From contig NZ_JBBWVE010000003.1 in NCBI RefSeq assembly GCF_041903755.1, forward strand, positions 181,157 through 245,156: a DNA stretch of 64,000 bases, read 5' to 3'. The notes beneath the pieces are model-generated. The model made no database searches. It was not told where the DNA came from and saw only the letters and a program-made list of their open reading frames with translations. This DNA is from Thiocapsa roseilacustris (GTDB lineage: Bacteria; Pseudomonadota; Gammaproteobacteria; Chromatiales; Chromatiaceae). A program made the position numbers and the translations under genes. Positions 28,958-38,659 of this stretch are shown one piece after another (position 1 is the first letter of the stretch; every line of letters begins with the position of its first letter).

Positions 28958-29057
28958 TGATCTCTCCTGCTCAAGGCGCTGAATCCGACCAGACCGATGA
29001 GGTGCCGCGGTCACGGTCTTGGGGCTGCGCGGATTCTAGTCCGATTGCGCTCGCCGT

Positions 29058-31742
29058 TCACGCCGCACCAGGGTCGAGCGTTTGCTCGAGGATACGCCCC
29101 AGCTCGGGCAGGCAGGACCCGCAATTGGTACCGGCTTGCAGGCAGGCGCCGATGGCATCGGCGGACCGCAGGCCTTCGCCGCGGATCGCCTGCTCGATAC
29201 GTGTGCGGCCAACGTTGAAGCAGGCGCAGACGGTCTCACCAGCGTCGACTTGGCCGCGTGGAGGTCGGCCGGCGAGCAGGCCGGTGCGGGCCTGGGTGTC
29301 GAGCTGCGCCGCGCCGAAGAGCTCGCCGAGCCAGCGGCTGCTCGGCAGGTTCGGGGTCGGGGCGATAAAGAGACAGGCGGCGAGGCGTCCGTCGAGGATG
29401 CGGGCGCCGCGGTAGCGGCCATGCGAGACGTCGGCAAAATCGAGCCATTCCCCGTCGGCTCCGAAGACATGTCGCGCCCAGGCGGCCCAATCCGTGACAG
29501 GCTCGCGGCCGGCGATCTCGGTGCGCCAGAAGGATTGGTCCCGGATGGTGACGCAGTAGTCAAGCTGCGAGCCGGCGGTATCTTGCGCCTCGCCCTCCGG
29601 GATGGGAAGCCGCTCGCGACTCAGTGCAATGCCGTACCAGGCCGCTCGAAAGAGGCGCACCTGCACCGGCGTGTGCTTGAACTCGGGCTGGCCGGAGACA
29701 GGATCGGTGACCGGATTGACCAGTGCATCGGCGCGCGCCTGGCGGGCCAGCATGTCGCTCCAGTGCATGGGGACAAAGACCGAGCCGGGGCGCTGATCGG
29801 CATCCACCTCGATGCGCGCCAGCATCCGACCCCATCGGCTGGTCAGCTCGGCGATGCCGCCTCTATTGAGTCCGTGCGCGGCGGCGTCGACCGGATGGAT
29901 CTGCACGAAGGGCTCGGCGATGTGGCTACTCAGGCGTGGCACCAGGCCGGTGCGGGTCATGGTGTGCCACTGGTCGCGGATGCGGCCGGTGTTGAGCACG
30001 AGCGGATAGTCTTCGTCCGTTGCGGTCGCTGGCGGACGCGGTGCGATGGCGATGAAGCGAGCCTTGCCGGTCGGGGTGTAGAAGCGGCCGTTGGCGAACA
30101 GACGTGCGGCTTCGCGTCCTGCCGGGAGCGGCCACTGGACCGGGGCGAGTCGGTCGTAGTTGGTCGCCGAGAGATCCGCGAGGGCGCCGATGTCGAAATC
30201 GCGTCGTCCGTCGTTTTCGAAGGCGGAGAGGGCGGCGTGCTCGCGAAACACCTCGGCCGCCGAGCGATACGGGAAGGCATCGGAGAACCCCATGCGGCGC
30301 GCCACCTCGGCGAGGATCCACCAGTCCGGGCGTGCCTCGCCGGGCGGATCGAGAAAGGCGCGCTGACGCGAGATGCACCGCTCCGAGTTGGTCACGGTCC
30401 CTTCCTTCTCGCCCCAGCCCGCGGCGGGCAGGAGCACGTCGGCACACCGGGCGGTGTCGGTGTCGGCGAAGAGGTCCGAGCAGATGACGAGCTCGCAGGC
30501 CCGCAGCGCGGCACGCACCCGATCGGCGTCGGGCATGCTCACGGCCGGATTGGTCGCCATCACCCAGATCGCCTTGATTTTCCCTTCACCCACCGCGCGC
30601 AGCATCTCGACCGCCTTCAGACCCGGCGCGCGGGCGATGCGGTCGGCGTGCCAAAAGCGCCCGACACGATCGATGTCCTCGGGTGCGAAGTCCATGTGCG
30701 CGGCGAGCTGATTGGCCAAGCCGCCGACCTCGCGTCCGCCCATGGCGTTGGGTTGTCCGGTGATGGAAAACGGCCCCATGCCGGGTCGACCGATGCGTCC
30801 GGTCGCCAGATGGCAGTTGATGATGGCGTTGACCTTGTCGGTGCCGAACGACCATTGATTGACGCCCTGGCTGTAGAGCGTCACCACCCGTTCGGTGCGG
30901 GCAAAGCGCCGGTAGAAATCGGCGAGGTCGGATTCGGGGACACCGCAGGCCGCGGCGACGCGCGGCACGGAGCCGGCCGACCCGCGTGCCGCCGTGAAGG
31001 CGGCCGCGAAGCCCTCGGTGTGCGACTCCAAAAAGGTCCAGTCAAGCGCGTCCTCGCGTCTAAGCCAGTTGAGTAGACCGCTGAAGAGGAGGGTATCCGT
31101 CCCCGGCGCGATCGGCAGGTGCAGGTCGGCGATCTCGCAGGTCGCCGTGCGCCGCGGGTCGATCACGACGATCTGCCGGTCCGGATGGGCCTGCTTGGCC
31201 TGTTTGATCCGTTGGTACACGACCGGGTGACACCAAGCGGTGTTGGAGCCGACCAGGACGATCAGCTCGGCGGATTCCAGATCGGCATAATCGCAGGGCA
31301 CGGTGTCTGCCCCGAGAGCACGCTTGTAGCCGGCGACGCTCGATGCCATGCAGAGCCGCGAGTTGGTATCGATGTTCGCGCCGCCGATGAAGCCCTTCAT
31401 CAGCTTGTTGGCGACATAGTAGTCCTCGGTCAGGAGTTGACCCGAGACATAGAAGGCGACCGCTCCCGGTCCGTGGGCGGCGACGATCTCCCCGAACCGA
31501 CTGGCGACCTGATCGAGCGCCACATCCCAGCTCACCCGCTCGCCCGAAACCATCGGATGGAGCAGTCGCCCCGCTGTCCCGAGCGTCTCGCCCAAGGCAG
31601 CGCCCTTCGAGCAGAGACGACCCAGGTTCGCCGGGTGATCCGGATCACCGCGAACAGAGACCGTTCCGTCGTCCTGCGGCGTGACAAGCACCCCGCAGCC
31701 CACGCCGCAATAGGGACAGGTTGTTTTGGTCGGTTCGGTCAT
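29058..31742 (-). CDS. nasA: Assimilatory nitrate reductase, molybdenum catalytic subunit
   Basis: I start at ATG 31742 with AGGA upstream (894 residues). The N-terminal 4Fe-4S site reads CPYCGVGCG...LCSKG (residues about 8-50). Mo-bisMGD-binding blocks follow (DTNSRLCMASSVAGYK, GSNTAWCHPV, NPAVSMPDADR). The C-terminal extension after about residue 840 is a BFD-type [2Fe-2S] domain (CACFNVGRTRIEQAIRGEG...GTNCGSCLPEL), as in NasA proteins that take electrons from a flavoprotein or ferredoxin. No Tat signal, so cytoplasmic. It reduces nitrate to nitrite for NirBD, the genes just upstream. Last gene of the nrt-nir-nas operon. Confidence 0.95.
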   Translation of the reverse strand: MTEPTKTTCPYCGVGCGVLVTPQDDGTVSVRGDPDHPANLGRLCSKGAALGETLGTAGRLLHPMVSGERVSWDVALDQVASRFGEIVAAHGPGAVAFYVSGQLLTEDYYVANKLMKGFIGGANIDTNSRLCMASSVAGYKRALGADTVPCDYADLESAELIVLVGSNTAWCHPVVYQRIKQAKQAHPDRQIVVIDPRRTATCEIADLHLPIAPGTDTLLFSGLLNWLRREDALDWTFLESHTEGFAAAFTAARGSAGSVPRVAAACGVPESDLADFYRRFARTERVVTLYSQGVNQWSFGTDKVNAIINCHLATGRIGRPGMGPFSITGQPNAMGGREVGGLANQLAAHMDFAPEDIDRVGRFWHADRIARAPGLKAVEMLRAVGEGKIKAIWVMATNPAVSMPDADRVRAALRACELVICSDLFADTDTARCADVLLPAAGWGEKEGTVTNSERCISRQRAFLDPPGEARPDWWILAEVARRMGFSDAFPYRSAAEVFREHAALSAFENDGRRDFDIGALADLSATNYDRLAPVQWPLPAGREAARLFANGRFYTPTGKARFIAIAPRPPATATDEDYPLVLNTGRIRDQWHTMTRTGLVPRLSSHIAEPFVQIHPVDAAAHGLNRGGIAELTSRWGRMLARIEVDADQRPGSVFVPMHWSDMLARQARADALVNPVTDPVSGQPEFKHTPVQVRLFRAAWYGIALSRERLPIPEGEAQDTAGSQLDYCVTIRDQSFWRTEIAGREPVTDWAAWARHVFGADGEWLDFADVSHGRYRGARILDGRLAACLFIAPTPNLPSSRWLGELFGAAQLDTQARTGLLAGRPPRGQVDAGETVCACFNVGRTRIEQAIRGEGLRSADAIGACLQAGTNCGSCLPELGRILEQTLDPGAA

Positions 31743-31785
31743 CGTCCTGTCTCCGCGATCGTCGCGGCTCCGCGAGCGCTTCGAT

Positions 31786-31925
31786 AGGGCGAATTCCGGT
31801 AACCCTGTTGCCAAGCTGCGCACCGGAGCACTCCACACCAAGGGGGCCGTAGGTTGTGCCGAGCCATGCGAGGCACAACCAACCGTCTGTGGAAGTTGTG
31901 CGTCCTATCGTCAGCACAACCTACG
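31786..31925. repeat. Family 2 element, copy B
   Basis: The left end agggcgaattccggt and the core ccgtaggttgtgccgagcc ... tcagcacaacctacg match copies A and C; the part between end and core is different. It lies between nirD and nasA inside the operon. The adjacent 31929-31970 segment (gtaatgccggtgcgggttgg...) has a second copy near 40682-40730. Confidence 0.8.
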
Positions 31926-31986
31926 CGCCGTAATGCCGGTGCGGGTTGGGCACCCTGCGCTTTGTTCACCATACGGGCGATCGCGT

Positions 31987-32325
31987 TCACGCAATGGGTT
32001 CCGCGCAGACGAAGATCCGCCCTGCCTCGATTCGTGTCGCATAGGCGGGCGCACAGCCCTCGTCCGGCCCCTTCGCTTCTCCGCTCGCCAGGTCGAGACA
32101 CCAGTTGTGCAGGGGGCAGACGATGTTTCGCCCGTAAAGGATCCCCTCCGATAAGGGCCCCCCGCGATGCGGACAACGATTGAGCAAGGCGAACACCTCG
32201 TCCGCCGCGGTCCTGAACACGGCAATATCACCCCCTTCGCGCTTGAGCACCCGCGCACCCTGGCGAGGGATCTCATCGAGCGTGCCTACTTCGAGCCAAG
32301 TCATGTCGTCGACGACTGCGGTCAT
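31987..32325 (-). CDS. nirD: Nitrite reductase small subunit NirD
   Basis: This 112-residue Rieske-like protein has the cluster motifs CPHRGGPL (residues about 51-58) and CPLHNW (about 70-75), so both Cys-His pairs are present and a [2Fe-2S] cluster is expected. Many enterobacterial NirD proteins have lost these ligands. A GAGG site lies 8 nt before ATG 32325. It partners NirB, encoded 116 bp upstream. Confidence 0.93.
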   Translation of the reverse strand: MTAVVDDMTWLEVGTLDEIPRQGARVLKREGGDIAVFRTAADEVFALLNRCPHRGGPLSEGILYGRNIVCPLHNWCLDLASGEAKGPDEGCAPAYATRIEAGRIFVCAEPIA

Positions 32326-32441
32326 TGTGTTGCCTCATGTTTTTGCGGTGTTTGGGAGGAGCGTCGTGCCTCCAGCTCTCAGCTCTCAACTCTCAACTCT
32401 CAACCTTCAGCCGCCTTCCCTCACTCCTCACTCCTCACTTC
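32326..32441. repeat. Pyrimidine-rich microrepeats between nirB and nirD
   Basis: Short tandem units ctcaact and ctcactc (about 32372-32452) form a low-complexity CT-rich stretch on the plus strand. It separates two genes that are normally close together. Confidence 0.5.
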
Positions 32442-34880
32442 TCACCCACTCACCTGCTTCAACGCCTTAAACTCATGCGCTTCCGCGCCGGCCGCGCGTT
32501 CCTTCCAGGGATCGACCTGGGCCTGCTTTTGGGACTCCAGGAAGCGTTTGTAGAAGGCGCGGCGACCGATCTCGTCCTCGACGATGCGCTTCTTGATGTA
32601 GGCCAAGCCAACCCGCTCGACCCAGGGTGCGGTGCGCTCCAGATAGCGTGCCTCTTCGCGATAGACCTGCATGAAGGCGCCGCAATACTCCTTGACCTGC
32701 TCGGGTGCGGTGACCCGGCAGAGGACATCGGTCGCGCGGACCTTCACCCCGCCGTTGCCGCCGATGTGCAGTTCCCAGCCGGATTCGATGGCGACGACGC
32801 CGAAGTCCTTGATGGTCGCCTCCGCACAGTTGCGCGGGCAGCCCGAGACGGCGAGCTTGAACTTGTGCGGGGTCCAGGAGCCCCAGGTCAGCTCCTCGAG
32901 CTCGATGCCCATCTTGGTCGAGTCCTGCACGCCGAAGCGGCACCATTGGGACCCCACACAGGTTTTGACCGTGCGCATCGATTTGCCGTAGGCGTGGCCC
33001 GAGACGAAACCGGCGTCGGTCAGATCCTTCCAGATGTGCGGCAACTGTTCTTTGGTCAGACCCAGCAGATCGATCCGTTGGCCGCCCGTGATCTTGACCG
33101 AGCGCACGGCATACTTTTCGGCCGCCTCGGCGATGGCGCGCAGCTGGGCGGGCGAGGTCTCGCCGCCGAAGATGCGCGGGATGACCGAATAGGTCCCGTC
33201 CTTCTGGATGTTGGCGTGGACACGCTCGTTGACGAAGCGCGACTGGCTGTCGTCGATCGCCTCGGCCGGCCAGGTGGAGATGAGGTAGTAATTGAGCGCG
33301 GGTCGGCAGACGTGACAGCCGTCGGGCCGGCGCCAGTCCAGCTTCTCGAAGCAGTCGCTCAGGCTCGTGAGGTGTTGCTCGCGGATGGCCGCGCGGACCT
33401 GATCGTGGCTGTAGTCGGTGCATGTGCAGACGGGTTTGGCCTCGGGGGTGGCGTAGTCGCTCCCGAGCGTGCTCGCCAGGATCTGCTCCACCAGGCCGGT
33501 GCAGGACCCGCATGAGGCCGCCGCCTTGGTGTGCAGCTTGACGTCTTCGAGCGTGAAGAGACCCTTGCTCGTGATCGCCTTGACGATCTCGCCCTTGCAC
33601 ACGCCGTTGCAGTCGCAGACCTGCATCGCGTCGGTCATGAGGGCTGCCTGGGTTTGACCGCCGTGGCCGGAGTCCCCGAGATGGGCCTGCCCGAACAGCA
33701 GATCCTCGCGCATTGCGGAGATGTCGGTCCCTTCGCGCATCAACTGGAAGAACCAGGCCCCGTCGATCGTGTCCCCGTAGAGCACGGCGCCGGCGAGTCG
33801 GTTCTCTCGGATCACCAGCTTCTTGTAGATGCCCGCGCCCGGATCCTGGAAGAGGATCTCTTCGCAGCCGTCCCCGCCCTGATACTGACCGGCGGAGAAG
33901 AGATCGATGCCGGTCACCTTGAGCTTGGTCGAGGTGACGGAGCCCTGGTAGCGACCATAACCGAGCTTGGCGAGATGATTGGCGCAGACCTTGGCCTGCT
34001 CGAAGAGCGGCGCGACCAGCCCGTAGCACTGACCGCGGTGCTGCACGCACTCGCCGATCGCGTAGATGCGGGCGTCGTAGGTCAGCATGGTGTCGTCGAC
34101 CACGATCCCGCGCTCGCAATGGATCCCGGCGCTTTGGGCAAGCGCCATGTTCGGACGGATGCCGACCGCCATCACCACCAGATCGGTCGCGATCTCGCTG
34201 CCGTCGGCGAAGCGGACCGACTCGACCCGGTCGCGCCCTTGGATCGCCGCGGTCTGGGCCTCCATCACAAAGGTCAGGCCGCGCTTCTCCAACGACGCTT
34301 TGAGGAGCGCCGCGGCGGGTTTGTCGAGCTGTCGCTCCATCAGGGTGTCGAGCAGGTGGACGACGGTCACGTCCATGCCCTGCTGCTGTAGACCGTAGGC
34401 GGCCTCCAGCCCGAGCAGTCCGCCGCCGATGACGATGGCGCGCTTGAAGCCCCGTGCGGTCTCGATCATCGCCTCGACATCCGCGATGTCGCGGTAGCCG
34501 AGCACGCCGGGCAGATCCGCCCCCGGTACCGGGATGATGAAGGGGTTGGATCCGGTGGCCAGGACCAGCCGGTCGTACGTCACCTCCAGACCGAAGCGGC
34601 TGCGCACCAGTCGCTTGCGTCGGTCGATGTGCTCGACCGGATCGCCGGTGTGCAGCCTAATCCCATGCTCCGCGTACCAGTCGCGGCTGTTTAAGATGAT
34701 CTCGTCGATCGTCTTCTCCCCGGAGAGCACAGGCGAGAGGAGGATGCGGTTGTAGTTCGGATGCGGCTCGGCGCCGAAGACCGTGATCTCGTAGAGGTCC
34801 GGCTCGAGCTTCAGCAGCTCCTCGATGGTGCGCATCCCGGCCATGCCGTTGCCCACCAAGACCAAGCGTTCTTTGTTCAT
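32442..34880 (-). CDS. nirB: NAD(P)H nitrite reductase large subunit NirB
   Basis: The 812-residue cytoplasmic enzyme reduces nitrite to ammonia with six electrons. Domains in order: FAD/NAD-binding reductase (LVGNGMAGMRTIEEL, residues 5-20; IVIGGGLLGLEAAYGL, about 150), two BFD [2Fe-2S] segments (VCDCNGVCKGEIV about 417; CTCTDYSHDQV about 483), then the nitrite/sulfite reductase half-domains. The siroheme/4Fe-4S ligands are TCVGSQWCRFG and SGCPRNCAEATIKD. The length is normal. Second enzyme of nitrate assimilation; NirD is encoded just downstream. Confidence 0.95.
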   Translation of the reverse strand: MNKERLVLVGNGMAGMRTIEELLKLEPDLYEITVFGAEPHPNYNRILLSPVLSGEKTIDEIILNSRDWYAEHGIRLHTGDPVEHIDRRKRLVRSRFGLEVTYDRLVLATGSNPFIIPVPGADLPGVLGYRDIADVEAMIETARGFKRAIVIGGGLLGLEAAYGLQQQGMDVTVVHLLDTLMERQLDKPAAALLKASLEKRGLTFVMEAQTAAIQGRDRVESVRFADGSEIATDLVVMAVGIRPNMALAQSAGIHCERGIVVDDTMLTYDARIYAIGECVQHRGQCYGLVAPLFEQAKVCANHLAKLGYGRYQGSVTSTKLKVTGIDLFSAGQYQGGDGCEEILFQDPGAGIYKKLVIRENRLAGAVLYGDTIDGAWFFQLMREGTDISAMREDLLFGQAHLGDSGHGGQTQAALMTDAMQVCDCNGVCKGEIVKAITSKGLFTLEDVKLHTKAAASCGSCTGLVEQILASTLGSDYATPEAKPVCTCTDYSHDQVRAAIREQHLTSLSDCFEKLDWRRPDGCHVCRPALNYYLISTWPAEAIDDSQSRFVNERVHANIQKDGTYSVIPRIFGGETSPAQLRAIAEAAEKYAVRSVKITGGQRIDLLGLTKEQLPHIWKDLTDAGFVSGHAYGKSMRTVKTCVGSQWCRFGVQDSTKMGIELEELTWGSWTPHKFKLAVSGCPRNCAEATIKDFGVVAIESGWELHIGGNGGVKVRATDVLCRVTAPEQVKEYCGAFMQVYREEARYLERTAPWVERVGLAYIKKRIVEDEIGRRAFYKRFLESQKQAQVDPWKERAAGAEAHEFKALKQVSG

Positions 34881-34934
34881 CTTGTTTGGTTCTCTGCGTT
34901 CGGAATGCGTGTGTTGGGTGCGTAGCCGTCGGTC

Positions 34935-36284
34935 TCAGACCGTCGCCGTCTTGGCTCGCCCGCCGTTGGCCGCCGCCAGCGCCTCCAGCGAGCAGGACCG
35001 CCGCTGGACATCGAAACCGGCGATGTACCCGACCGGATCGGCGGGATCGAAGGTCGATCCGTCGAAGAAGCGATCCGGCCCCATCGCCAGCGGGATGGTG
35101 GCCTCTTCGAGCATCCAGCCGCGGGCATGCAGGCCCTCGCGCTTGTGATCGAGCGCGGGCGAGGCGAGACCTAGGGCATCGGCCGCCTCCCGATAGATGT
35201 CCGGCCGATAGACCTCGGCGGCGATGGCGGCCAGATCGATCGGCTTCTCGATCTGGCCCCAACGCACCATCTGGGTCAGAAACCAGAGCGCGTGGGAGCG
35301 CCAGGGATAGGTCGCCGCGAAGCGGAAGAAGACGTTGAAATCGGGCATCGCGACCGGCGGCTCGTCGAGCGCATAGCGGAAGGTGCCGGTCATGGACTGA
35401 CGCACGATCTCGACCGGGGCATTGATGTAGCGGCTCGGCGCGATCAGCTCGGCGACGCTCGGGCGATTCTCGGGCGCGTCGGTCCAGCGCGCCGCGTCCA
35501 ACAGCGCCATGAGGAGGGCGCGGTGTGTATTGGGATACTGCTCGGCCCACTCCAAATTGACCCCGAAGACCTTCTCGGGGTTGTTGTTCCAGAGCTCGTA
35601 GTTGGTGATGAGGACACGCCCCAGACCCTCGGCGACGGCGACCGAATTCCAAGGCTCGCCGACACAGAAGCCGTCGATGTTGCCGGCGCGCAGTTGGGTC
35701 ACCATCTGCGGCGGCGGGACCACCAGCAGCCGCACGTCGGTATCCGGATCGATCCCCGCGGCGCCCATCCAATAGCGCAGCTCGTAGGCGTGGGTCGAGA
35801 CCGGGAAGACCACCGCGAAGGTCAGCGGCTTGCCGCCTTGCGCGCGCCGCTCCTCGATCACCTGTCTCAAGGCCACCGCGGAGTAGGGCCGATGGTTCAT
35901 GGCGCCCGGATCCAGCTCGCGCATCCGCTCGTAGAGTGCCTGCGAGACCGTGATGGCGTTGCCGTTCAGATCCAGGCTCAGCGCCGTCACGGTCGGCTTC
36001 TCGACCGGCCCGATGCCGAGCGTGCTCGCGATCGGCATGGGCGCGAGCATGTGTGCGCCATCCAGGATGCCGATGCTGACCTTGTCGCGAACGTTGGCCC
36101 AGGAGGTCTCCTTGGAGAGCTCCACGTCCAGGCCGTACTTCTCGAAGAAGGCGCGCTCTTTGGCGATGACCAGCGGCGCACAGTCCGTCAGCGGGATAAA
36201 GCCGAGTGTGAGGCGCGTCTTTTCCAGTCCGTCGTGTCCGCCGGCGTGGGCACTGCGTCGGAGCCAGTTGGGGATGATGCTCAT
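34935..36284 (-). CDS. NrtA/NasS-like nitrate-binding protein without signal peptide
   Basis: The 449-residue protein is homologous to NrtA over its length (TRLTLGFIPLTDCAPLVIAKE, LDGAHMLAPMPIA, LDLNGNAITVS, VGEPWNSVAV). It lacks any hydrophobic export signal: the N-terminus is MSIIPNWLRRSAHAGGHDG. Cytoplasmic NrtA homologues of this kind are NasS sensors, which sequester the ANTAR antiterminator NasT until nitrate or nitrite binds; nasT is at 40850. In cyanobacteria the same domain is fused to the ATPase NrtC as a regulatory domain, so control of the adjacent transporter ATPase is an alternative. GGAG precedes the ATG. NasS is the better guess given nasT. Confidence 0.75.
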   Translation of the reverse strand: MSIIPNWLRRSAHAGGHDGLEKTRLTLGFIPLTDCAPLVIAKERAFFEKYGLDVELSKETSWANVRDKVSIGILDGAHMLAPMPIASTLGIGPVEKPTVTALSLDLNGNAITVSQALYERMRELDPGAMNHRPYSAVALRQVIEERRAQGGKPLTFAVVFPVSTHAYELRYWMGAAGIDPDTDVRLLVVPPPQMVTQLRAGNIDGFCVGEPWNSVAVAEGLGRVLITNYELWNNNPEKVFGVNLEWAEQYPNTHRALLMALLDAARWTDAPENRPSVAELIAPSRYINAPVEIVRQSMTGTFRYALDEPPVAMPDFNVFFRFAATYPWRSHALWFLTQMVRWGQIEKPIDLAAIAAEVYRPDIYREAADALGLASPALDHKREGLHARGWMLEEATIPLAMGPDRFFDGSTFDPADPVGYIAGFDVQRRSCSLEALAAANGGRAKTATV

Positions 36285-36658
36285 GTGGTCGCTCCGGTTC
36301 GGGGTTCGGGGTTCAGCCGAGGCTGCCGAATGGATTGAGCCTTATGAACCTAAAAAGAGCAGTTAAAACGCAAAGGCGCAAAGGCGCAAAGGCGCAAAGA
36401 ACGCAAAGGCGTTCAGTGCCTTGCTTCAATGACGCCATTCACCAAAAGGTGAATGTCGTTCGCATTGGAGTTTCTTGTTCTCCTTTGCGTCCTCTGCGCC
36501 TTTGCGTTTCCAAATGCCGGGTTTAGGTTGAAGGTCCCGATCGGCGGCTAGCCTGCAAGGCTTCGTTACCCAGTCGGAACGAAGGCGCTGACGGCTGAAA
36601 GCTGATGGCTGACAGCTCATGGCTGAAAACTCTCAACTGAAACCATGTCGTCTACCCC
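36285..36658. repeat. Spacer with gcaaaggcg tandem repeats and their inverted copy
   Basis: The 10-bp unit caaaggcgca is repeated about three to four times at 36369-36400, and a complementary stretch (ctcctttgcgtcctctgcgcctttgcg) follows at 36480-36506. RNA could form a long imperfect hairpin. Short gctgatggctgaaa microrepeats lie at 36595-36640. The spacer splits nrtD from the NasS-like gene within the operon. Confidence 0.6.
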
Positions 36659-37504
36659 CTAACCATTCGCCGCAAGACGCAGCGTTGGGCGTTCGCGTAT
36701 CGGCTGGGCGGCCTGCGCGACGGCGGGCGGGTGGGGTTCGTGGAGGAATTTCACGACCTCGGCGCGGTAGTGGTGATAGGTCGGATCCTCGGCGAGCGCG
36801 AGTCGATCGCGAGGGCGCAGCAGGTCGACATCCAGGATCCGCCCGACGGTCGCGGAGGGTCCGTTGGTCATCATCACGATCCGGTCGGAAAGCAGCACGG
36901 CCTCGTCGACGTCGTGCGTGATCAGGATGACGGTGTTGTTGAGCCGGGACTGGATCTCCAGCAGCGAGTCCTGCATGTGTGTGCGGGTGAGCGAATCGAG
37001 CGCGCCAAAGGGTTCGTCCATCAGGAGGACCTTGGGCTCCATGGCCAGGGCGCGGGCGATCCCGACGCGTTGTTTCATCCCGCCCGAGATCTCTGAAGGG
37101 CGGCGCTCCAACGCGTGGCCCATATGCACCAGATCCAGGTTGTGCAGGGTCCACTCATGCCGCTCCTTGCGAGTCTTGCGGCGGCCGAAGACCTGGTCGA
37201 CCGCCAGCCGGACGTTGTCGTAGACGCTCAGCCAAGGCAGCAGAGAGTGCTGCTGAAAGACCACTGCGCGGTCCGGTCCCGGCGATTTGACCTCGCGCTC
37301 TTCAAGCAGCACGCCGCCAGTGCTCGCTTCGAGCAGCCCGGCGACGATGTTCAGCACGGTCGATTTGCCACAGCCCGAATGGCCGATGAGCGAGACGACC
37401 TCGCCCTGGGCGATGTCGAGCTTGATGTCCTTCAGGACCTCGAGCGGCCCCTTCGGTGTCGGGAAGGTGATCCCGACCCGATCGATGCTCAGATAGGCAG
37501 ACAT
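36659..37504 (-). CDS. nrtD: Nitrate ABC transporter ATP-binding protein
   Basis: The 281-residue ATPase (ATG 37504, GAGG upstream) has Walker A GHSGCGKST (about residue 42), Q-loop VFQQHSLLPW, signature SGGMKQRVGIARA (ABC signature variant, about 145), Walker B VLLMDEP and the H-switch ITHD. The short tail without an NrtA-like domain makes it NrtD-like rather than NrtC. It energises NrtB for nitrate/nitrite import. 52 bp from nrtB. Confidence 0.92.
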   Translation of the reverse strand: MSAYLSIDRVGITFPTPKGPLEVLKDIKLDIAQGEVVSLIGHSGCGKSTVLNIVAGLLEASTGGVLLEEREVKSPGPDRAVVFQQHSLLPWLSVYDNVRLAVDQVFGRRKTRKERHEWTLHNLDLVHMGHALERRPSEISGGMKQRVGIARALAMEPKVLLMDEPFGALDSLTRTHMQDSLLEIQSRLNNTVILITHDVDEAVLLSDRIVMMTNGPSATVGRILDVDLLRPRDRLALAEDPTYHHYRAEVVKFLHEPHPPAVAQAAQPIRERPTLRLAANG

Positions 37505-37556
37505 GTTTTGGATCCTCGTGCGACGGTCAGGGGGTCGGAGCACTCGACAGGGCGCG

Positions 37557-38588
37557 TCATCTCAGCACCGCCGTCTTGTCCCAGGAGACGCTGCGCTGGA
37601 GCATGAGCATGGCGCGGTCGAGCGCGAAGCCGATGAAGCCGATCACGAACACGGCGACCATGATCCGCGCCAGCGAGTTGGAGCTGCCGTTCTGGAACTC
37701 GTCCCAGACGAATTTCCCGAGACCGGGGTTCTGGGCCAGCATCTCCGCGGCGATCAGCACCATCCAGCCAATCCCGAGACTCAGCCGCAGACCCGTGAAG
37801 ATCATCGGCAAGGCCGAAGGCAGGATGATTTTGACCGTCTGCTTGAACCAGGACAGGCGCAGGACGCGGCTGACGTTCATCAGGTCACGATCGACCGTTG
37901 CGACCCCGACGGTCGTGTTGATCACCGTGGGCCAGAGACAGCAGAGGGTGACCGTCATCGCCGAGATGATGAATGACTTGGCCAGGAGCGGATCCTCGCT
38001 CACATAGACCGCACTGACGATGATGGTCACCAGCGGCAGCCAGGCGAGCGGCGAAACCGGTTTGAAGATCTGGATCAAAGGGTTCATTGCCGCATAGACG
38101 GCCGCGCTCATCCCGCACAGGATGCCGAGCGGGATGGCAATCAAGGACGCAAGCAGGAAGCCGACCATGACCGTCACCAGGCTGGTCCAGATCTGGCTGA
38201 CGAAGGTTGGCGCACCCGTGTAGCCACGGGCGCGGATCTTGGCGATCTCCTCGGCAGAGGCGCCGCTTGCCACGGCACGCTCGACGCGCTGCTCGATGCG
38301 TTCGTTGAAGGCGGCCTCGCGGGCGCGCTCCTCGCGGTGCTCCCCCCAGAGCGCCACGGATTGGAACCAGACCTGGGTCGGTCCGGGCAACTGTCCGAGC
38401 GAGGTCTGGATCTGGGAGGCCGCCGCACCCCAAAGCATCAGAAAGAGGCCGATCCCGACCAAGGGCAGCAACAGGTGTCGAATCAAGCCGCCGGCGGCGC
38501 GCTCGGCGCCGTCTCCGGCGAGCCAATCCATGGTTTGCGCCAACCAGGGCAGGTCGTAGGTCTTTGCGGTGACGTCGATGTTCGACAT
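37557..38588 (-). CDS. nrtB: Nitrate ABC transporter permease
   Basis: This 343-residue inner-membrane protein belongs to the NrtB/SsuC/TauC permease family, with about six to seven helices. The conserved EAA loop reads WRVLRLSWFKQ-type (NVSRVLRLSWFKQTVKIILPSALPMIFTGLRLSLG, about residues 230-265). A soluble insert (about 75-130, EERAREAAFNERIEQRVERA) precedes the helices, as in NrtB. GGAG lies 7 nt before ATG. Confidence 0.92.
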   Translation of the reverse strand: MSNIDVTAKTYDLPWLAQTMDWLAGDGAERAAGGLIRHLLLPLVGIGLFLMLWGAAASQIQTSLGQLPGPTQVWFQSVALWGEHREERAREAAFNERIEQRVERAVASGASAEEIAKIRARGYTGAPTFVSQIWTSLVTVMVGFLLASLIAIPLGILCGMSAAVYAAMNPLIQIFKPVSPLAWLPLVTIIVSAVYVSEDPLLAKSFIISAMTVTLCCLWPTVINTTVGVATVDRDLMNVSRVLRLSWFKQTVKIILPSALPMIFTGLRLSLGIGWMVLIAAEMLAQNPGLGKFVWDEFQNGSSNSLARIMVAVFVIGFIGFALDRAMLMLQRSVSWDKTAVLR

Positions 38589-38659
38589 GGGTTTCTCCGG
38601 AGTCGATGGGTTCGCGTCCGGCTCGGGGCTCCCCGACGCCGGACGCTTCAGGCCGTGCT

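Noticed and set aside
29082..31076. 664-codon plus-strand open frame
   Set aside because: Shadow of nasA on the opposite strand.
32473..34119. 548-codon Arg-rich minus-strand frame
   Set aside because: Out-of-frame shadow of nirB; composition is typical of a shifted frame.
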